A stretch of 64,000 bases of DNA, from contig JAFQTX010000001.1 in the NCBI GenBank assembly GCA_017408825.1, positions 1 through 64,000 of the forward strand, read 5' to 3'. Under the pieces are notes generated by a model. It was not told the origin of the DNA. It was given only the letters and a program-made list of their open reading frames with translations, and did not search any database. The DNA comes from Alistipes sp. (lineage in GTDB: Bacteria > Bacteroidota > Bacteroidia > Bacteroidales > Rikenellaceae). Position 1 is the stretch's first letter. Each line of letters starts with the position of its first letter. Below, one piece after another: positions 25,517 through 34,029 of this stretch. The position numbers and the translations under genes are program-made.

Positions 25517-26653
25517 ATGAACATAACACTTATCAACGAGAAGTTTCGTGAGAAGTTTGGCACTTCGGGCGAGTTGTTTACATCGCCAGGTCGTATCAAC
25601 CTTATAGGTGAGCATACAGACTACAACGGCGGTTTTGTCTTTCCTGGAGCTATCGACAAGGGTATGGTCGCTGAGATTAGGCTCAACGGCAGCGATAAGG
25701 TGCGTGCCTACTCCGTAGACCTCGATGATTATGCCGAGTTTGGACTCAGCGAGGAGGATGCTCCACGAACCAGCTGGGCACGCTATATCTTCGGCGTATG
25801 TCGTGAGATAGAGAAGCGTGGTGGTAAGATTGCAGGCTTCGACACAGCCTTCTCGGGCGATGTGCCTCTTGGCGCAGGTATGTCATCATCGGCAGCCCTC
25901 GAGTCTACATTTGCCAACGCCCTCAATGAGCTATTCGCATTGGGTATCGACCGCTTCGAGCTCGCTCGCATAGGTCAGTCTACGGAGCATAACTACTGCG
26001 GCGTGAAGTGCGGTATTATGGATCAGTTTGCATCGATATTCGGTAAGGCAGGCCACCTTATGCGCCTCGACTGCCGTTCGATGGAGTTTGAGTACTTCCC
26101 GTTCAACCCCGAGGCGCACGGCTACAAACTTGTTCTTTTGGACTCGGTGGTTAAGCACGAACTTGTAGGCTCGCCATATAACGACCGCCGTGCTTCGTGC
26201 GAGAGGGTAGCCGCAGTTCTCGGTCAGGAGTTCCTGCGTGGCGCTACTATGGAGCAGCTCGATGGCGTAAAGGATAAGATCTCGGAGGAGGACTACAAAC
26301 GTGCCCGCTATGTCATCGGCGAGGAGCAGCGTGTGCTCGATGTGTGCGAGGCTCTCAAGCGTGGCGACTATGAGACCGTAGGTAGGCGTATGTATGAGAC
26401 ACACTGGGGTATGTCGCACGACTATGAGGTGTCGTGCGAGGAGCTCGACTTCCTTGCTACTGTTGCCGAGGAGTGTGGTGTTGCTGGCTCACGCATCATG
26501 GGTGGTGGCTTCGGCGGCTGCACCATCAATCTTGTTAAGAGCGAGCTTTACGATGAGTTTATCGCCACTGCCAAGCGTCGCTTTGCCGAAAAATATGGCC
26601 ACGAGCCTAAGGTCTACGCCGTAGTAATATCGGATGGCGCACGCAGATTGTAA
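25517..26653 (+). CDS. galK: Galactokinase
   Basis: GalK phosphorylates galactose at C1 with ATP (Leloir pathway). The 378-aa GHMP kinase shows the galactokinase signature GRINLIGEHTDYNGG (25-39), the GHMP ATP loop PLGAGMSSSAALE, catalytic-region Asp in CGIMDQFASIFG and the C-terminal GGGFGGCTINLV. Length is normal. It is not beside galT or galE or a sugar transporter, so it appears monocistronic, with its own -7 box at 25469-25476. Confidence 0.96.
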   Translation: MNITLINEKFREKFGTSGELFTSPGRINLIGEHTDYNGGFVFPGAIDKGMVAEIRLNGSDKVRAYSVDLDDYAEFGLSEEDAPRTSWARYIFGVCREIEKRGGKIAGFDTAFSGDVPLGAGMSSSAALESTFANALNELFALGIDRFELARIGQSTEHNYCGVKCGIMDQFASIFGKAGHLMRLDCRSMEFEYFPFNPEAHGYKLVLLDSVVKHELVGSPYNDRRASCERVAAVLGQEFLRGATMEQLDGVKDKISEEDYKRARYVIGEEQRVLDVCEALKRGDYETVGRRMYETHWGMSHDYEVSCEELDFLATVAEECGVAGSRIMGGGFGGCTINLVKSELYDEFIATAKRRFAEKYGHEPKVYAVVISDGARRL

Positions 26654-26694
26654 GAAAAAGTTGCTCTTAATTTTGGAAAGAGCAAAAAAGTTGC

Positions 26695-26702
26695 TATCTT
26701 TG
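26695..26702 (+). promoter_or_regulatory. -7 box of the serC cluster
   Basis: TATCTTTG with TTTTGG about 20 bp upstream; the predicted leader is about 100 nt and contains ATATGCGTGAGCATAT (a perfect hairpin). Confidence 0.6.
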
Positions 26703-26809
26703 TGTGACTATATATGCGTGAGCATATTGGCGCTACAGCGTAAGTAGCACGAGGATAAAGAGATAGGATTTATTTACCAATACAAACTTAATAAAAACAC
26801 TTAAAACTT

Positions 26810-27889
26810 ATGAAACACAATTTTAACGCAGGACCTTGCGTTCTTCCACGTCAGGCTGTTGAGGCTGCTATCGAGGCTATCCGTGACTTCGACAACACTG
26901 GTATCGGTATCCTTGAGATTTCACACCGTACTCCAGGTTGGGAGCGTGTAATGGCTGAGGTAGAGCAGCTATGGCGTGAGCTTCTCAACATTCCAGATGA
27001 CTACGCTGTATTCTTCGTAGGCGGTGGTGCATCTACTCAGTTCTTCCAGGTTCCTGCTAACCTTCTTAAGACTAAGGCTGCTTACTTGCAGACTGGTGTT
27101 TGGGCTAAGAAGGCAGTTAAGGAGGCTAAGTTCTACGGCGAGGTTGAGGTTGTTGCTTCTTCTGAGGACAAGACCTACAGCTACATCCCAAAGAACTACA
27201 CTATCCCTGCTGATGCTGACTACTTCCACATCACCACTAACAACACTATCTACGGTACCGAGATCCACGAGGATATCGACTCTCCTGTAACCCTTGTTGC
27301 TGATATGTCATCAGACATCATGTCTCGTCCTATCGACATCAAGAAGTATGGTATGATCTATGGTGGTGCTCAGAAGAATGTGGGCCCTGCTGGTGTTACC
27401 TTCGTTATCATCCGCAAGGATCTTCTCGGTCAGTCAGGCCGTAAGCTCCAGACTATGGTTGATTACGCTACTCACTACCCAGAGGAGGCTCGCAACCACT
27501 CTATGTTCAACACTCCTCCAGTATTCCCTATCTTCGTAATGTACCAGACTTTGAAGTGGGTTAAGGAGCTCGGTGGTGTTGAGGTTATGTACAAGATGAA
27601 CAAGGAGAAGGCTGAGTTGCTCTACAACGAGATCGACCGCAACTCTATGTTCGTAGGTACTGCTGCTAAGGAGGACCGCTCGTTGATGAACGTTTGCTTC
27701 GTAATGGCTCCAGGTAAGGAGGAGTTCGAGAAGGAGTTCATGGAGTTCGCTAAGGAGCGTGGTATGGTAGGTATCAAGGGTCACCGTTCAGTAGGTGGTT
27801 TCCGTGCCTCTATCTACAACGCTTGTCCAAAGGAGTCTGTTGAGGCTTTGGTAGCTTGCATGAAGGAGTTCGAGGAGCTTCACAAGTAA
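26810..27889 (+). CDS. serC: Phosphoserine aminotransferase
   Basis: SerC converts 3-phosphohydroxypyruvate and glutamate to phosphoserine (also used in pyridoxal phosphate synthesis). The 359-aa class-V aminotransferase starts with [11 protein letters not shown], has the PLP lysine K189 in [11 protein letters not shown] and the phosphate-binding [14 protein letters not shown]. Codon choice is strongly biased, as in highly expressed genes. It is followed by serA and a DUF1015 gene, a neighbourhood widely conserved in Bacteroidetes; a terminator-like hairpin (27911-27952) separates serC from serA and may set their ratio. Confidence 0.96.
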   Translation: MKHNFNAGPCVLPRQAVEAAIEAIRDFDNTGIGILEISHRTPGWERVMAEVEQLWRELLNIPDDYAVFFVGGGASTQFFQVPANLLKTKAAYLQTGVWAKKAVKEAKFYGEVEVVASSEDKTYSYIPKNYTIPADADYFHITTNNTIYGTEIHEDIDSPVTLVADMSSDIMSRPIDIKKYGMIYGGAQKNVGPAGVTFVIIRKDLLGQSGRKLQTMVDYATHYPEEARNHSMFNTPPVFPIFVMYQTLKWVKELGGVEVMYKMNKEKAELLYNEIDRNSMFVGTAAKEDRSLMNVCFVMAPGKEEFEKEFMEFAKERGMVGIKGHRSVGGFRASIYNACPKESVEALVACMKEFEELHK

Positions 27890-27910
27890 TCCATACCAAT
27901 TAAATATTAC

Positions 27911-27952
27911 GGTAGCCACTCCTCGGGGTGGCTGCCTTGATACTTTTTTTTG
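27911..27952 (+). terminator. Terminator or attenuator between serC and serA
   Basis: Hairpin GGTAGCCAC/GTGGCTGCC (27911-27936) followed eight bases later by eight T's. Since the downstream gene belongs to the same pathway, partial read-through is likely. Confidence 0.6.
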
Positions 27953-27996
27953 ACAACATTATTTAACAACCATTAAAAAAGAATAATAGACCTATT

Positions 27997-28920
27997 ATGA
28001 AGGTACTTATTGCAACCGAGAAGCCCTTTGCAAAGAGTGCAGTTGAGGGTATCGAGTCAATCTTGAAGGAGGCAGGTTATGAGGTAGTTCGCCTTGAGAA
28101 GTATGCCGACAAGTCGGAGCTTTTGGCCGCTGTTGCCGATGTTGATGCTCTCATCATCCGTAGCGACAAGGTTACTGCTGAGGTTCTTGACGCTGCTAAG
28201 CAGCTTAAGATCGTTGTTCGTGCAGGTGCTGGTTTCGACAACGTAGACTGCGCTGCTGCTAAGGATAAGGGCGTAGTTGTTATGAACACTCCTGGCCAGA
28301 ACTCAAATGCTGTTGCTGAGCTCGCTCTCGGTATGATGGTATTTATGGCTCGTAACCAGTTCACCCCAGGTACAGGTTCTGAGCTTCAGGGTAAGACCCT
28401 CGCTATCCACGCTTACGGTAACGTAGGTCGCTTGGTAGGCTTGAAGGGTAAGGCTCTCGGTATGAACGTTGTGGCATACGACCCATTCATCACTGACGAC
28501 GCAGTATTCGAGCGTGATGGCGTTAAGAAGATGAACTCTATCGCTGAGCTCTACGCTGCTGCTGACTACCTCTCACTCCACATCCCAGCAACTGCTGAGA
28601 CTAAGGGCTCTATCGGCTACGACCTCGCTATGTCGATGCCTAAGGGTGCTACCTTGGTGAACACCGCTCGTAAGGAGGTTATCAACGAGGAGGGTCTTAT
28701 GAAGGCTATGGAGGAGCGTGAGGACCTCAAGTATATCACCGATATTGCTCCTGATACAAAGGATCTATTCGCTGAGAAGTTTGGTAAGCGCTACTTCGGT
28801 ACTCCTAAGAAGCAGGGTGCTGAGACTGCTGAGGCTAACGTAAACGCTGGTCTTGCTGCTGCACGTCAGATCGTGGATTACTTTGTAAACGGCAACGTTC
28901 GCTTCCAGGTTAATAAATAA
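27997..28920 (+). CDS. serA: 3-phosphoglycerate dehydrogenase (short form)
   Basis: The 307-aa D-isomer-specific 2-hydroxyacid dehydrogenase should oxidise 3-phosphoglycerate to 3-phosphohydroxypyruvate, the step before SerC. It has the N-terminal substrate domain (LIIRSDKVTAEVLDAAKQLKIVVRAGAGFDNVD), NAD-binding helix HAYGNVGRLVGLKGKALG and the LVNTARKEVINEEGL segment. It lacks the C-terminal ACT regulatory domain of long SerA, so serine feedback by that route is absent. Linkage to serC supports the assignment over other hydroxyacid dehydrogenases. Confidence 0.9.
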   Translation: MKVLIATEKPFAKSAVEGIESILKEAGYEVVRLEKYADKSELLAAVADVDALIIRSDKVTAEVLDAAKQLKIVVRAGAGFDNVDCAAAKDKGVVVMNTPGQNSNAVAELALGMMVFMARNQFTPGTGSELQGKTLAIHAYGNVGRLVGLKGKALGMNVVAYDPFITDDAVFERDGVKKMNSIAELYAAADYLSLHIPATAETKGSIGYDLAMSMPKGATLVNTARKEVINEEGLMKAMEEREDLKYITDIAPDTKDLFAEKFGKRYFGTPKKQGAETAEANVNAGLAAARQIVDYFVNGNVRFQVNK

Positions 28921-28934
28921 TCTTGTTTGATATT

Positions 28935-29012
28935 TCGAAGCTTGCCTCGGCTGAAAATTGCTCATTTACCTCGAGTAAACTCCGCATTTTCATCCATCGA
29001 GCAATCTCCAAA
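28935..29012. repeat. Palindromic element F2
   Basis: Between serA and the DUF1015 gene. GAAAATTGC (28953-28961) pairs with GCATTTTC (28984-28991) around TCATTTACCTCGAGTAAACT; the same centre occurs in F1 (16113-16133). Confidence 0.5.
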
Positions 29013-29132
29013 CTATCTAAACAATATTACTTATTAAATATATCAGTCGTGTGCTGATAACAACATAGGGTGTCAATGAAATACTTGGCACCCTTACATA
29101 GAAAAATTAACAAGCTAAAACTACAAACTAAT

Positions 29133-30377
29133 ATGGTAAGAATTAAGCCCTTTAAGGGTATCCGTCCTCCAAAGGAGTTGGCATCAGAGGTTGCATCACG
29201 TCCTTACGACGTTCTTAACTCAGTAGAGGCTAAGGCTGAGGCTGGCGAGCGTTCGTTGCTCCACATCATCAAGCCAGAGATCGACTTTGATCCTATTGCT
29301 GACGAGCACTCTCAGGAGGCCTATGAGAAGGCTATGGAGAACTTCCGTATCTGGAAGGAGAAGGGTTGGTTGGCTCAGGACGACGAGGAGTACTACTACA
29401 TCTATGCTCAGACTATGAACGGCCGTACTCAGTATGGTATCGCTATGTGCTGCCACTATGAGGACTACCTCTCAGGCGCTATCAAGAAGCACGAGCTTAC
29501 ACGTGTTGATAAGGAGGAGGATCGTATGATCCACGTTCGCAACCAGAAGGCTAACATCGAGCCAGTATTCTTCGCTTATCCTGATGATGCTGAGATCGAT
29601 GCTATCATCACTAAGTGGGTTGCTGAGCACGAGGCTGACTACGACTTCGTTGCTGAGGATGGCTTTGGTCACCATATGTGGGTTATCCGCTCGAAGGAGA
29701 CTAACGACCGCATCACCGAGTTGTTCAAGGGTATTCCTGCTTTGTATGTTGCTGATGGTCACCACCGTACAGCTGCTGCTGCACGTGTAGGCCAGGAGTG
29801 CGCATCGAAGAACCCTAACCACACTGGTGACGAGGAGTACTGCTTCTTCCTTGCAGTTACCTTCCCAGCATCGCACCTCCGCATTATCGACTACAACCGT
29901 GTAGTTAAGGACCTCAACGGCCTCTCTAAGGAGGAGTTCTTGAAGGCTATCGAGGAGAACTTCGTAGTCGAGAAGAAGGGTGCTGAGATCTACACTCCTA
30001 ACGCATTGCACAACTTCGCAATGTATATCGACGGTGAGTGGTACTCGATGACTGCTAAGCAGGGTACTTACGACGATAACGATCCTATCGGCGTTCTCGA
30101 CGTATCTGTTCTCTCTAACCTTGTATTGGATAAGGTTCTTGGCATCGCTGACCTCCGCACATCGAAGCGTATCGACTTCGTAGGTGGTATCCGTGGTTTG
30201 GGCGAGTTGCAGAAGAGAGTTGATAGCGGTGAGATGAAGGTTGCTTTCGCATTGTATCCTGTATCTATGCAGCAGCTCTTCGACATTGCTGACACTGGCA
30301 ACATCATGCCTCCAAAGACCACTTGGTTTGAGCCTAAGTTGCGTTCGGGTGTTGTTATTCACTCATTCGACGAGTAA
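29133..30377 (+). CDS. DUF1015 family protein
   Basis: A 414-aa cytosolic protein of the DUF1015 family (start KPFKGIRPPKELASEVASRPYDVLNS; hallmark LYVADGHHRTAAAARV and NRVVKDLNGLS). The molecular function is not established, but the gene accompanies serC-serA across Bacteroidetes and likely has a role linked to serine metabolism. Codon bias equals that of serC and serA, indicating joint high expression. The frame is open from 29070, but the family's usual start matches ATG 29133. Its stop codon is the first triplet of repeat element D2. Confidence 0.9.
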   Translation: MVRIKPFKGIRPPKELASEVASRPYDVLNSVEAKAEAGERSLLHIIKPEIDFDPIADEHSQEAYEKAMENFRIWKEKGWLAQDDEEYYYIYAQTMNGRTQYGIAMCCHYEDYLSGAIKKHELTRVDKEEDRMIHVRNQKANIEPVFFAYPDDAEIDAIITKWVAEHEADYDFVAEDGFGHHMWVIRSKETNDRITELFKGIPALYVADGHHRTAAAARVGQECASKNPNHTGDEEYCFFLAVTFPASHLRIIDYNRVVKDLNGLSKEEFLKAIEENFVVEKKGAEIYTPNALHNFAMYIDGEWYSMTAKQGTYDDNDPIGVLDVSVLSNLVLDKVLGIADLRTSKRIDFVGGIRGLGELQKRVDSGEMKVAFALYPVSMQQLFDIADTGNIMPPKTTWFEPKLRSGVVIHSFDE

Positions 30378-30761
30378 TTTCTTGTGATAAGGAGCCATTC
30401 TCGGCCCATCACTAAAAGTAGACTACCGCAGGCTGTACGCTACAGTACTATCCTGCGGTAGTCTCTTTTGCTATATGCCAAGCCTGACTCCTTCTGACAA
30501 GAAATTTATTGTGATAGTGGCACTACTTTGCCACCTCAATCATTGCCCCGAATGGGAAATACGTCAAGTATGTCCCATCCGGGGCAATCTCTTAATCGGC
30601 GACAAATTAGCACCACTCTGACAAGAAATTTGTTCTTCCTTGTCAAAAGTCGCAATCTGCGGCGCATCACTAAAAGTAAGAGACTTCGGGCTGTACTAAG
30701 GTACTATCCCGAAGCCTCTTCTTTTGTAATACACCACATCTCACGACTTTTGACAATAAAT
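30375..30761. repeat. Structured 3' element D2 (three modules)
   Basis: Starts at the DUF1015 stop with the same TAATTTCTTGTGATAAGGAG as D1. Module one has a perfect 13-bp stem (30420-30432 with 30452-30464; AGACTACCGCAGG) and apical CTGTAC..GTACTAT. Module two (30490-30622) is the near copy of D1's second module. Module three has outer arms TTGTCAAAAGTCG/CGACTTTTGACAA, an inner stem AAGAGACTTCGGG/CCCGAAGCCTCTT and the same apical CTGTAC..GTACTAT. Confidence 0.8.
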
Positions 30762-30784
30762 CGGTTAGTGCTGATTGGTAGGTG

Positions 30785-30862
30785 GTTTATTTGGGAGTTT
30801 AAGGAGCTTAGGGATAAATGTCGGTAGCGCTTTCACTAAATTTCCTAAATTTCCTATTAACT
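30785..30862. repeat. TTTAGGGAG-type array repeat, copy C1
   Basis: Degenerate units GGGAGTTTAAGGAGCTTAGGG, split around the core GATAAATGTCGGTAGCGCT, then inverted units CTAAATTTCC. It shares its layout with C2 at 32226-32349. Confidence 0.6.
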
Positions 30863-30928
30863 ACGCACCTGACAATACATCAATCCGTGGTGCTAATTTC
30901 TCTTTAACTATTTTATACATATTGTGTT

Positions 30929-31573
30929 ATGAACAAAAATGATATCCAGAATCTGATTGCTGATTTTTACCGAGTATGTCTATTCGGAACGAAAGACCCC
31001 GATATTGAAGATGCTGCAAAAAGGGCTTATAGAGACTTGTGTCGTACTTTGAAGTTAAATAAGTGTGAAAACGGTATAAGCCATAGAGATAATGTTATTA
31101 GTGAAATAATCGAGCTAAGGATTAAAGAAAAGTTGGTGAATAGTGTCTGTATGTCGCAAGGTGATTACGATGAATTTCATCATGCTTTATGCGAGGAAAT
31201 AATTGGTTATTATTCGAATGAAAAAAGTTATGTATCAGACTTTTACTATGGTCAGGCGCAGAAGTGGATTAATATGACAATGAAGTATCTCTGTGTCATA
31301 GGAGAGGAAAGGTATCCTTGGTTGAATAGATTATACCCATTTTTACATATTCCCATTGATAGTGTAATTCTTGGTAAAATCATTGGTGATTTTGAAATAG
31401 AGAGCGTTGCTGTAAAAGGAGAACGTGTCTTGTTGAAGAATCTATCTTGGAGTCGTATTGACAAGGATACATATGATGCTATCCAAAATGTTTTACGTGA
31501 GAAGATAGGTGAAAATGAAATTCCAATCGTTTGGGAGTTCAAAGCGTGGAACAACCCTAAAGAAAATGAGTAA
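30929..31573 (+). CDS. Unknown protein of an AT-rich islet
   Basis: A 214-aa predicted soluble protein with no signal peptide and no family I recognise; largely helical and charged. Base composition and codon use (frequent AAT, AAA, TTA) differ from the neighbouring core genes, suggesting acquisition. With the next gene it forms a two-gene islet between composite repeats D2/C1 and C2. The N-terminus MNKNDIQNLIADFYRVCLF and an internal SDFYYGQAQKWINMTMKYL segment are its most distinctive parts. Confidence 0.7.
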   Translation: MNKNDIQNLIADFYRVCLFGTKDPDIEDAAKRAYRDLCRTLKLNKCENGISHRDNVISEIIELRIKEKLVNSVCMSQGDYDEFHHALCEEIIGYYSNEKSYVSDFYYGQAQKWINMTMKYLCVIGEERYPWLNRLYPFLHIPIDSVILGKIIGDFEIESVAVKGERVLLKNLSWSRIDKDTYDAIQNVLREKIGENEIPIVWEFKAWNNPKENE

Positions 31574-31600
31574 TTGACGCAAATTGTCAAATGTGATATA

Positions 31601-31608
31601 TAACTTTG
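31601..31608 (+). promoter_or_regulatory. -7 box before the second islet gene
   Basis: TAACTTTG, 25 nt before ATG 31634. The second islet gene therefore has its own promoter. Confidence 0.55.
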
Positions 31609-31633
31609 TAGTGAACAATTAAAGTTATGTATT

Positions 31634-32134
31634 ATGTATTACGATTTTATTGCGGAGTTTTTCGCTAACTCAAATGATGCTGAGCCTATTTACAGAACTT
31701 ATGTAAATGGTGTTCAAGATACCGAAGGTTTTATTCGGGAGAAAGGATTTGTTAAGGTTGCCGATGAGTGGGAAGGAGATTTTGTCCTTGAAACGGATAT
31801 GGAGTGCCTTAATGGTTGGGTTGATGCAAACCTAAACCCAGAACTTCTCACGATTTGTCTTGAAGGTGAGGTGTGCGATAGGGTGCGTATTTATGCCTTT
31901 GAGTATCACGCGGGCGAGGGGTCGTATATTGGATTCTGCTATGGAGATGATGATGAATATAGAGTGGTTTTTGCTGGAAATAGACCCGATGATAAGATTA
32001 CAATCGAGACTTGCGGAGGTCCACTAATCTGCCCACTTAAAATTATGAAAGAGCATTTTAAGGTGCTGACTCTCTTTGAGGTTATGGAGCGCTTGGAGAA
32101 ACGAATTGATGAAGCGATAAAGAACGGTGTTTAA
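31634..32134 (+). CDS. Unknown acidic protein of an AT-rich islet
   Basis: A 166-aa acidic, probably cytosolic protein (CYGDDDEYRVVFAGNRPDDK in the centre; amphipathic helix LFEVMERLEKRIDEAIK at the end). I do not recognise the family. It has its own -7 box at 31601-31608 and a good terminator at 32144-32184. Its partner upstream and shared AT-richness suggest they were gained together; a two-component immunity or toxin role is possible but unsupported. Confidence 0.7.
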   Translation: MYYDFIAEFFANSNDAEPIYRTYVNGVQDTEGFIREKGFVKVADEWEGDFVLETDMECLNGWVDANLNPELLTICLEGEVCDRVRIYAFEYHAGEGSYIGFCYGDDDEYRVVFAGNRPDDKITIETCGGPLICPLKIMKEHFKVLTLFEVMERLEKRIDEAIKNGV

Positions 32135-32143
32135 ATATTATGG

Positions 32144-32184
32144 AAACTCAGAATGTATGAATTGTGCAATCCTGAGTTTTTTTT
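32144..32184 (+). terminator. Terminator of the islet
   Basis: AAACTCAG (32144-32151) pairs with CTGAGTTT (32172-32179), followed by an uninterrupted T-run. Confidence 0.8.
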
Positions 32185-32225
32185 CGATAAACTGCATCTT
32201 ACTTCTCCAGACAAGAAATTAGGTT

Positions 32226-32349
32226 GTGCAACCTGAAAGGTGTTTTATTAGTGAATTTAAGGAATTTAGTGAGTGTAGAGAGCTTTAAGATAAATATTGG
32301 TAGCGCTCTCCATAACTTCCCTAAATTGCCTAATCTCCCTAAACTCTTC
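32226..32349. repeat. TTTAGGGAG-type array repeat, copy C2
   Basis: Units such as GAATTTAAGGAATTTAGTGAG, core GATAAATATTGGTAGCGCT, then inverted units CCCTAAATTGCC and TCCCTAAAC. It is preceded at 32204-32218 by CCAGACAAGAAATTA, resembling the terminal arm of the D modules, as also occurs before C1. Confidence 0.55.
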
Positions 32350-32440
32350 ATGTCCCGCTCACACAGTTCTCTGAAATCTCTCTGTGGTTTACAATGGGTT
32401 ACGATGTGTTAAAATGTTTTTTCAGCGGAAGTTTTCTAAA

Positions 32441-32515
32441 GATCATTGCTCATTGCTAATTTCTTTTTGCTCATTGCTCATTGAAAAAAAGATTGCTCTT
32501 TACTCTTTGCTCTTT
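32441..32515. repeat. Simple repeat of TTGCTCA units
   Basis: Degenerate tandem TTGCTCATTGCTCATTG and TTGCTCTTTACTCTTTGC units in the region before yicC. A similar ATGAGTAATTAGTAATGAG stretch lies at 40130-40167. No coding potential. Confidence 0.55.
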
Positions 32516-32528
32516 CATCTTTTTTATC

Positions 32529-32536
32529 TATCTTTG
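32529..32536 (+). promoter_or_regulatory. -7 box of the yicC cluster
   Basis: TATCTTTG, about 40 nt before ATG 32576; it could drive yicC, gmk, nadD and following genes. Confidence 0.6.
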
Positions 32537-32575
32537 TAGATTGAAGTTAATCTATATAAACATTTAGGCAAGGAT

Positions 32576-33448
32576 ATGATTAGGTCGATGACGGGCTTCG
32601 GTAAAGGCGAGGCAACGTGTGCAAATAGAAAGTTTCGTGTAGAGCTACGTTCGCTCAACTCTAAGCAACTTGATCTCTCGATAAAGATCCCATCAAAGTA
32701 TCGTGCCGCAGAGGCCGAGGTGCGCAATATCATTACTCGTGAGCTGCAGCGTGGCAAGGTGGACTGCTTCGTGTCGTTGGAGAGTGCTGTCGCTGAGACC
32801 TCGGCACATATCAACACCGAGGCGTTCAAGGCATATGCCGAGGAGCTGCGTCGTGTGTGCGAGGATAACACGCTGAGTGTCGATGATAACGCCATAATGC
32901 AGTCGGCGTTGCGTATGCCCGATGTTGTCACGAGCGAGGAGCGTGAGGTGTCGGCCGAGGAGATTGAGGCGATCATCGAGGCTACACGTCTTGCCGCTGC
33001 GGAGCTTAATAAGTTCCGTGAGCAGGAGGGCGCAATACTTATCGCCGACCTACTCAAGCGTATCGACCTCATAGAGCAGTATCGCCACGAAGTAGAGCCC
33101 TTTGAGAACTCACGTGTTGAGACAATCAAGAGTCGCATACGTGAGAACATCGAGAAGTTGCAGCTGGAGGTGGACAACAACCGCCTCGAGCAGGAGATGA
33201 TATTCTACATCGAGAAGCTCGACATCACCGAGGAGAAGGTGCGCCTCGATAACCACTGTCGCTACTTTAGAGAGGTGGCACAGAGCGAGGAGGCTCCAGG
33301 ACGTAAGCTCGGCTTCATAGCTCAGGAGTTAGGTCGTGAGATCAACACCATGGGTTCGAAGTCGAACGAGGCTAATATGCAGCGTTTGGTGGTTAAGATG
33401 AAGGATGAGTTGGAGAAGATTAAAGAGCAGGTACTCAATATATTATAA
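32576..33448 (+). CDS. YicC family endoribonuclease-like protein
   Basis: A 290-aa YicC/YloC family protein. Hallmarks are the start MIRSMTGFGKGE, the central EQEGAILIADLLKRI and the C-terminal KLGFIAQELGREINTMGSKSNEA..QRLVVKMKDELEKIKEQVLNIL. Family members have been linked to RNA turnover (endoribonuclease activity has been reported for YicC and YloC). Gene order yicC-gmk is conserved in many bacteria and holds here, with 12 bp between the genes. Confidence 0.92.
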   Translation: MIRSMTGFGKGEATCANRKFRVELRSLNSKQLDLSIKIPSKYRAAEAEVRNIITRELQRGKVDCFVSLESAVAETSAHINTEAFKAYAEELRRVCEDNTLSVDDNAIMQSALRMPDVVTSEEREVSAEEIEAIIEATRLAAAELNKFREQEGAILIADLLKRIDLIEQYRHEVEPFENSRVETIKSRIRENIEKLQLEVDNNRLEQEMIFYIEKLDITEEKVRLDNHCRYFREVAQSEEAPGRKLGFIAQELGREINTMGSKSNEANMQRLVVKMKDELEKIKEQVLNIL

Positions 33449-33460
33449 TGCGATAATAGT

Positions 33461-34021
33461 ATGGGTAAGTTGATTATATTCTCAGCTCCGAGTGGCTCGG
33501 GCAAGACAACAATCGTTCGTGAGTTGTTGAAGCATTTTAAGAATTTCGAGTTCTCAATCTCGGCAACATCACGCTCACCACGTGGCGCTGAGCAGAATGG
33601 CGTAGACTACTACTTCCTATCCTCGGAGGAGTTTCGCAAGCGTGTGGAGCGTGGCGAGTTTGTCGAGTGGGAGGAGGTATATGCTGGCACCTGTTACGGT
33701 ACGTTGCGTAGCGAGATGGAGCGCATCTGGGCTGCGGGTAATATCATTGTCTTTGACGTAGATGTTATGGGCGGTATCAACCTCAAGCGTCTGTTTAAGG
33801 ATGATGCCTGCTCGATATTTATTATGCCTCCATCGGTCGAGGAACTTGAGCGTAGACTGCGTGGCCGTGGCACGGATGCTGAGGAGGTTATCGCCAAGCG
33901 CATTGCCAAAGCTGAGTTTGAGCTGTCGAAGTCCTCGGAGTTCGACCATACGGTGATTAACGATGTGCTCGATGATGCCGTGAAGGAGGCTACTGAGATT
34001 ATTGAGTCGTTTATAAAGTAG
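33461..34021 (+). CDS. gmk: Guanylate kinase
   Basis: Gmk phosphorylates GMP to GDP with ATP. The 186-aa protein has the P-loop APSGSGKTT (9-17), the GMP-binding segment SATSRSPRGAEQNGVDYYFLSSEEF and the adenine-side ERRLRGRGTDAEEVIAKRIAKAE. Length normal. It is 12 bp after yicC and 8 bp before nadD, so transcribed as one unit. Confidence 0.96.
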   Translation: MGKLIIFSAPSGSGKTTIVRELLKHFKNFEFSISATSRSPRGAEQNGVDYYFLSSEEFRKRVERGEFVEWEEVYAGTCYGTLRSEMERIWAAGNIIVFDVDVMGGINLKRLFKDDACSIFIMPPSVEELERRLRGRGTDAEEVIAKRIAKAEFELSKSSEFDHTVINDVLDDAVKEATEIIESFIK

Positions 34022-34029
34022 AGAGTAAG

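Noticed and set aside
29472-30362. 296-aa antisense frame in the DUF1015 gene
   Set aside because: Shadow of the biased codon use of the highly expressed sense gene; low-complexity composition with no recognisable domain.
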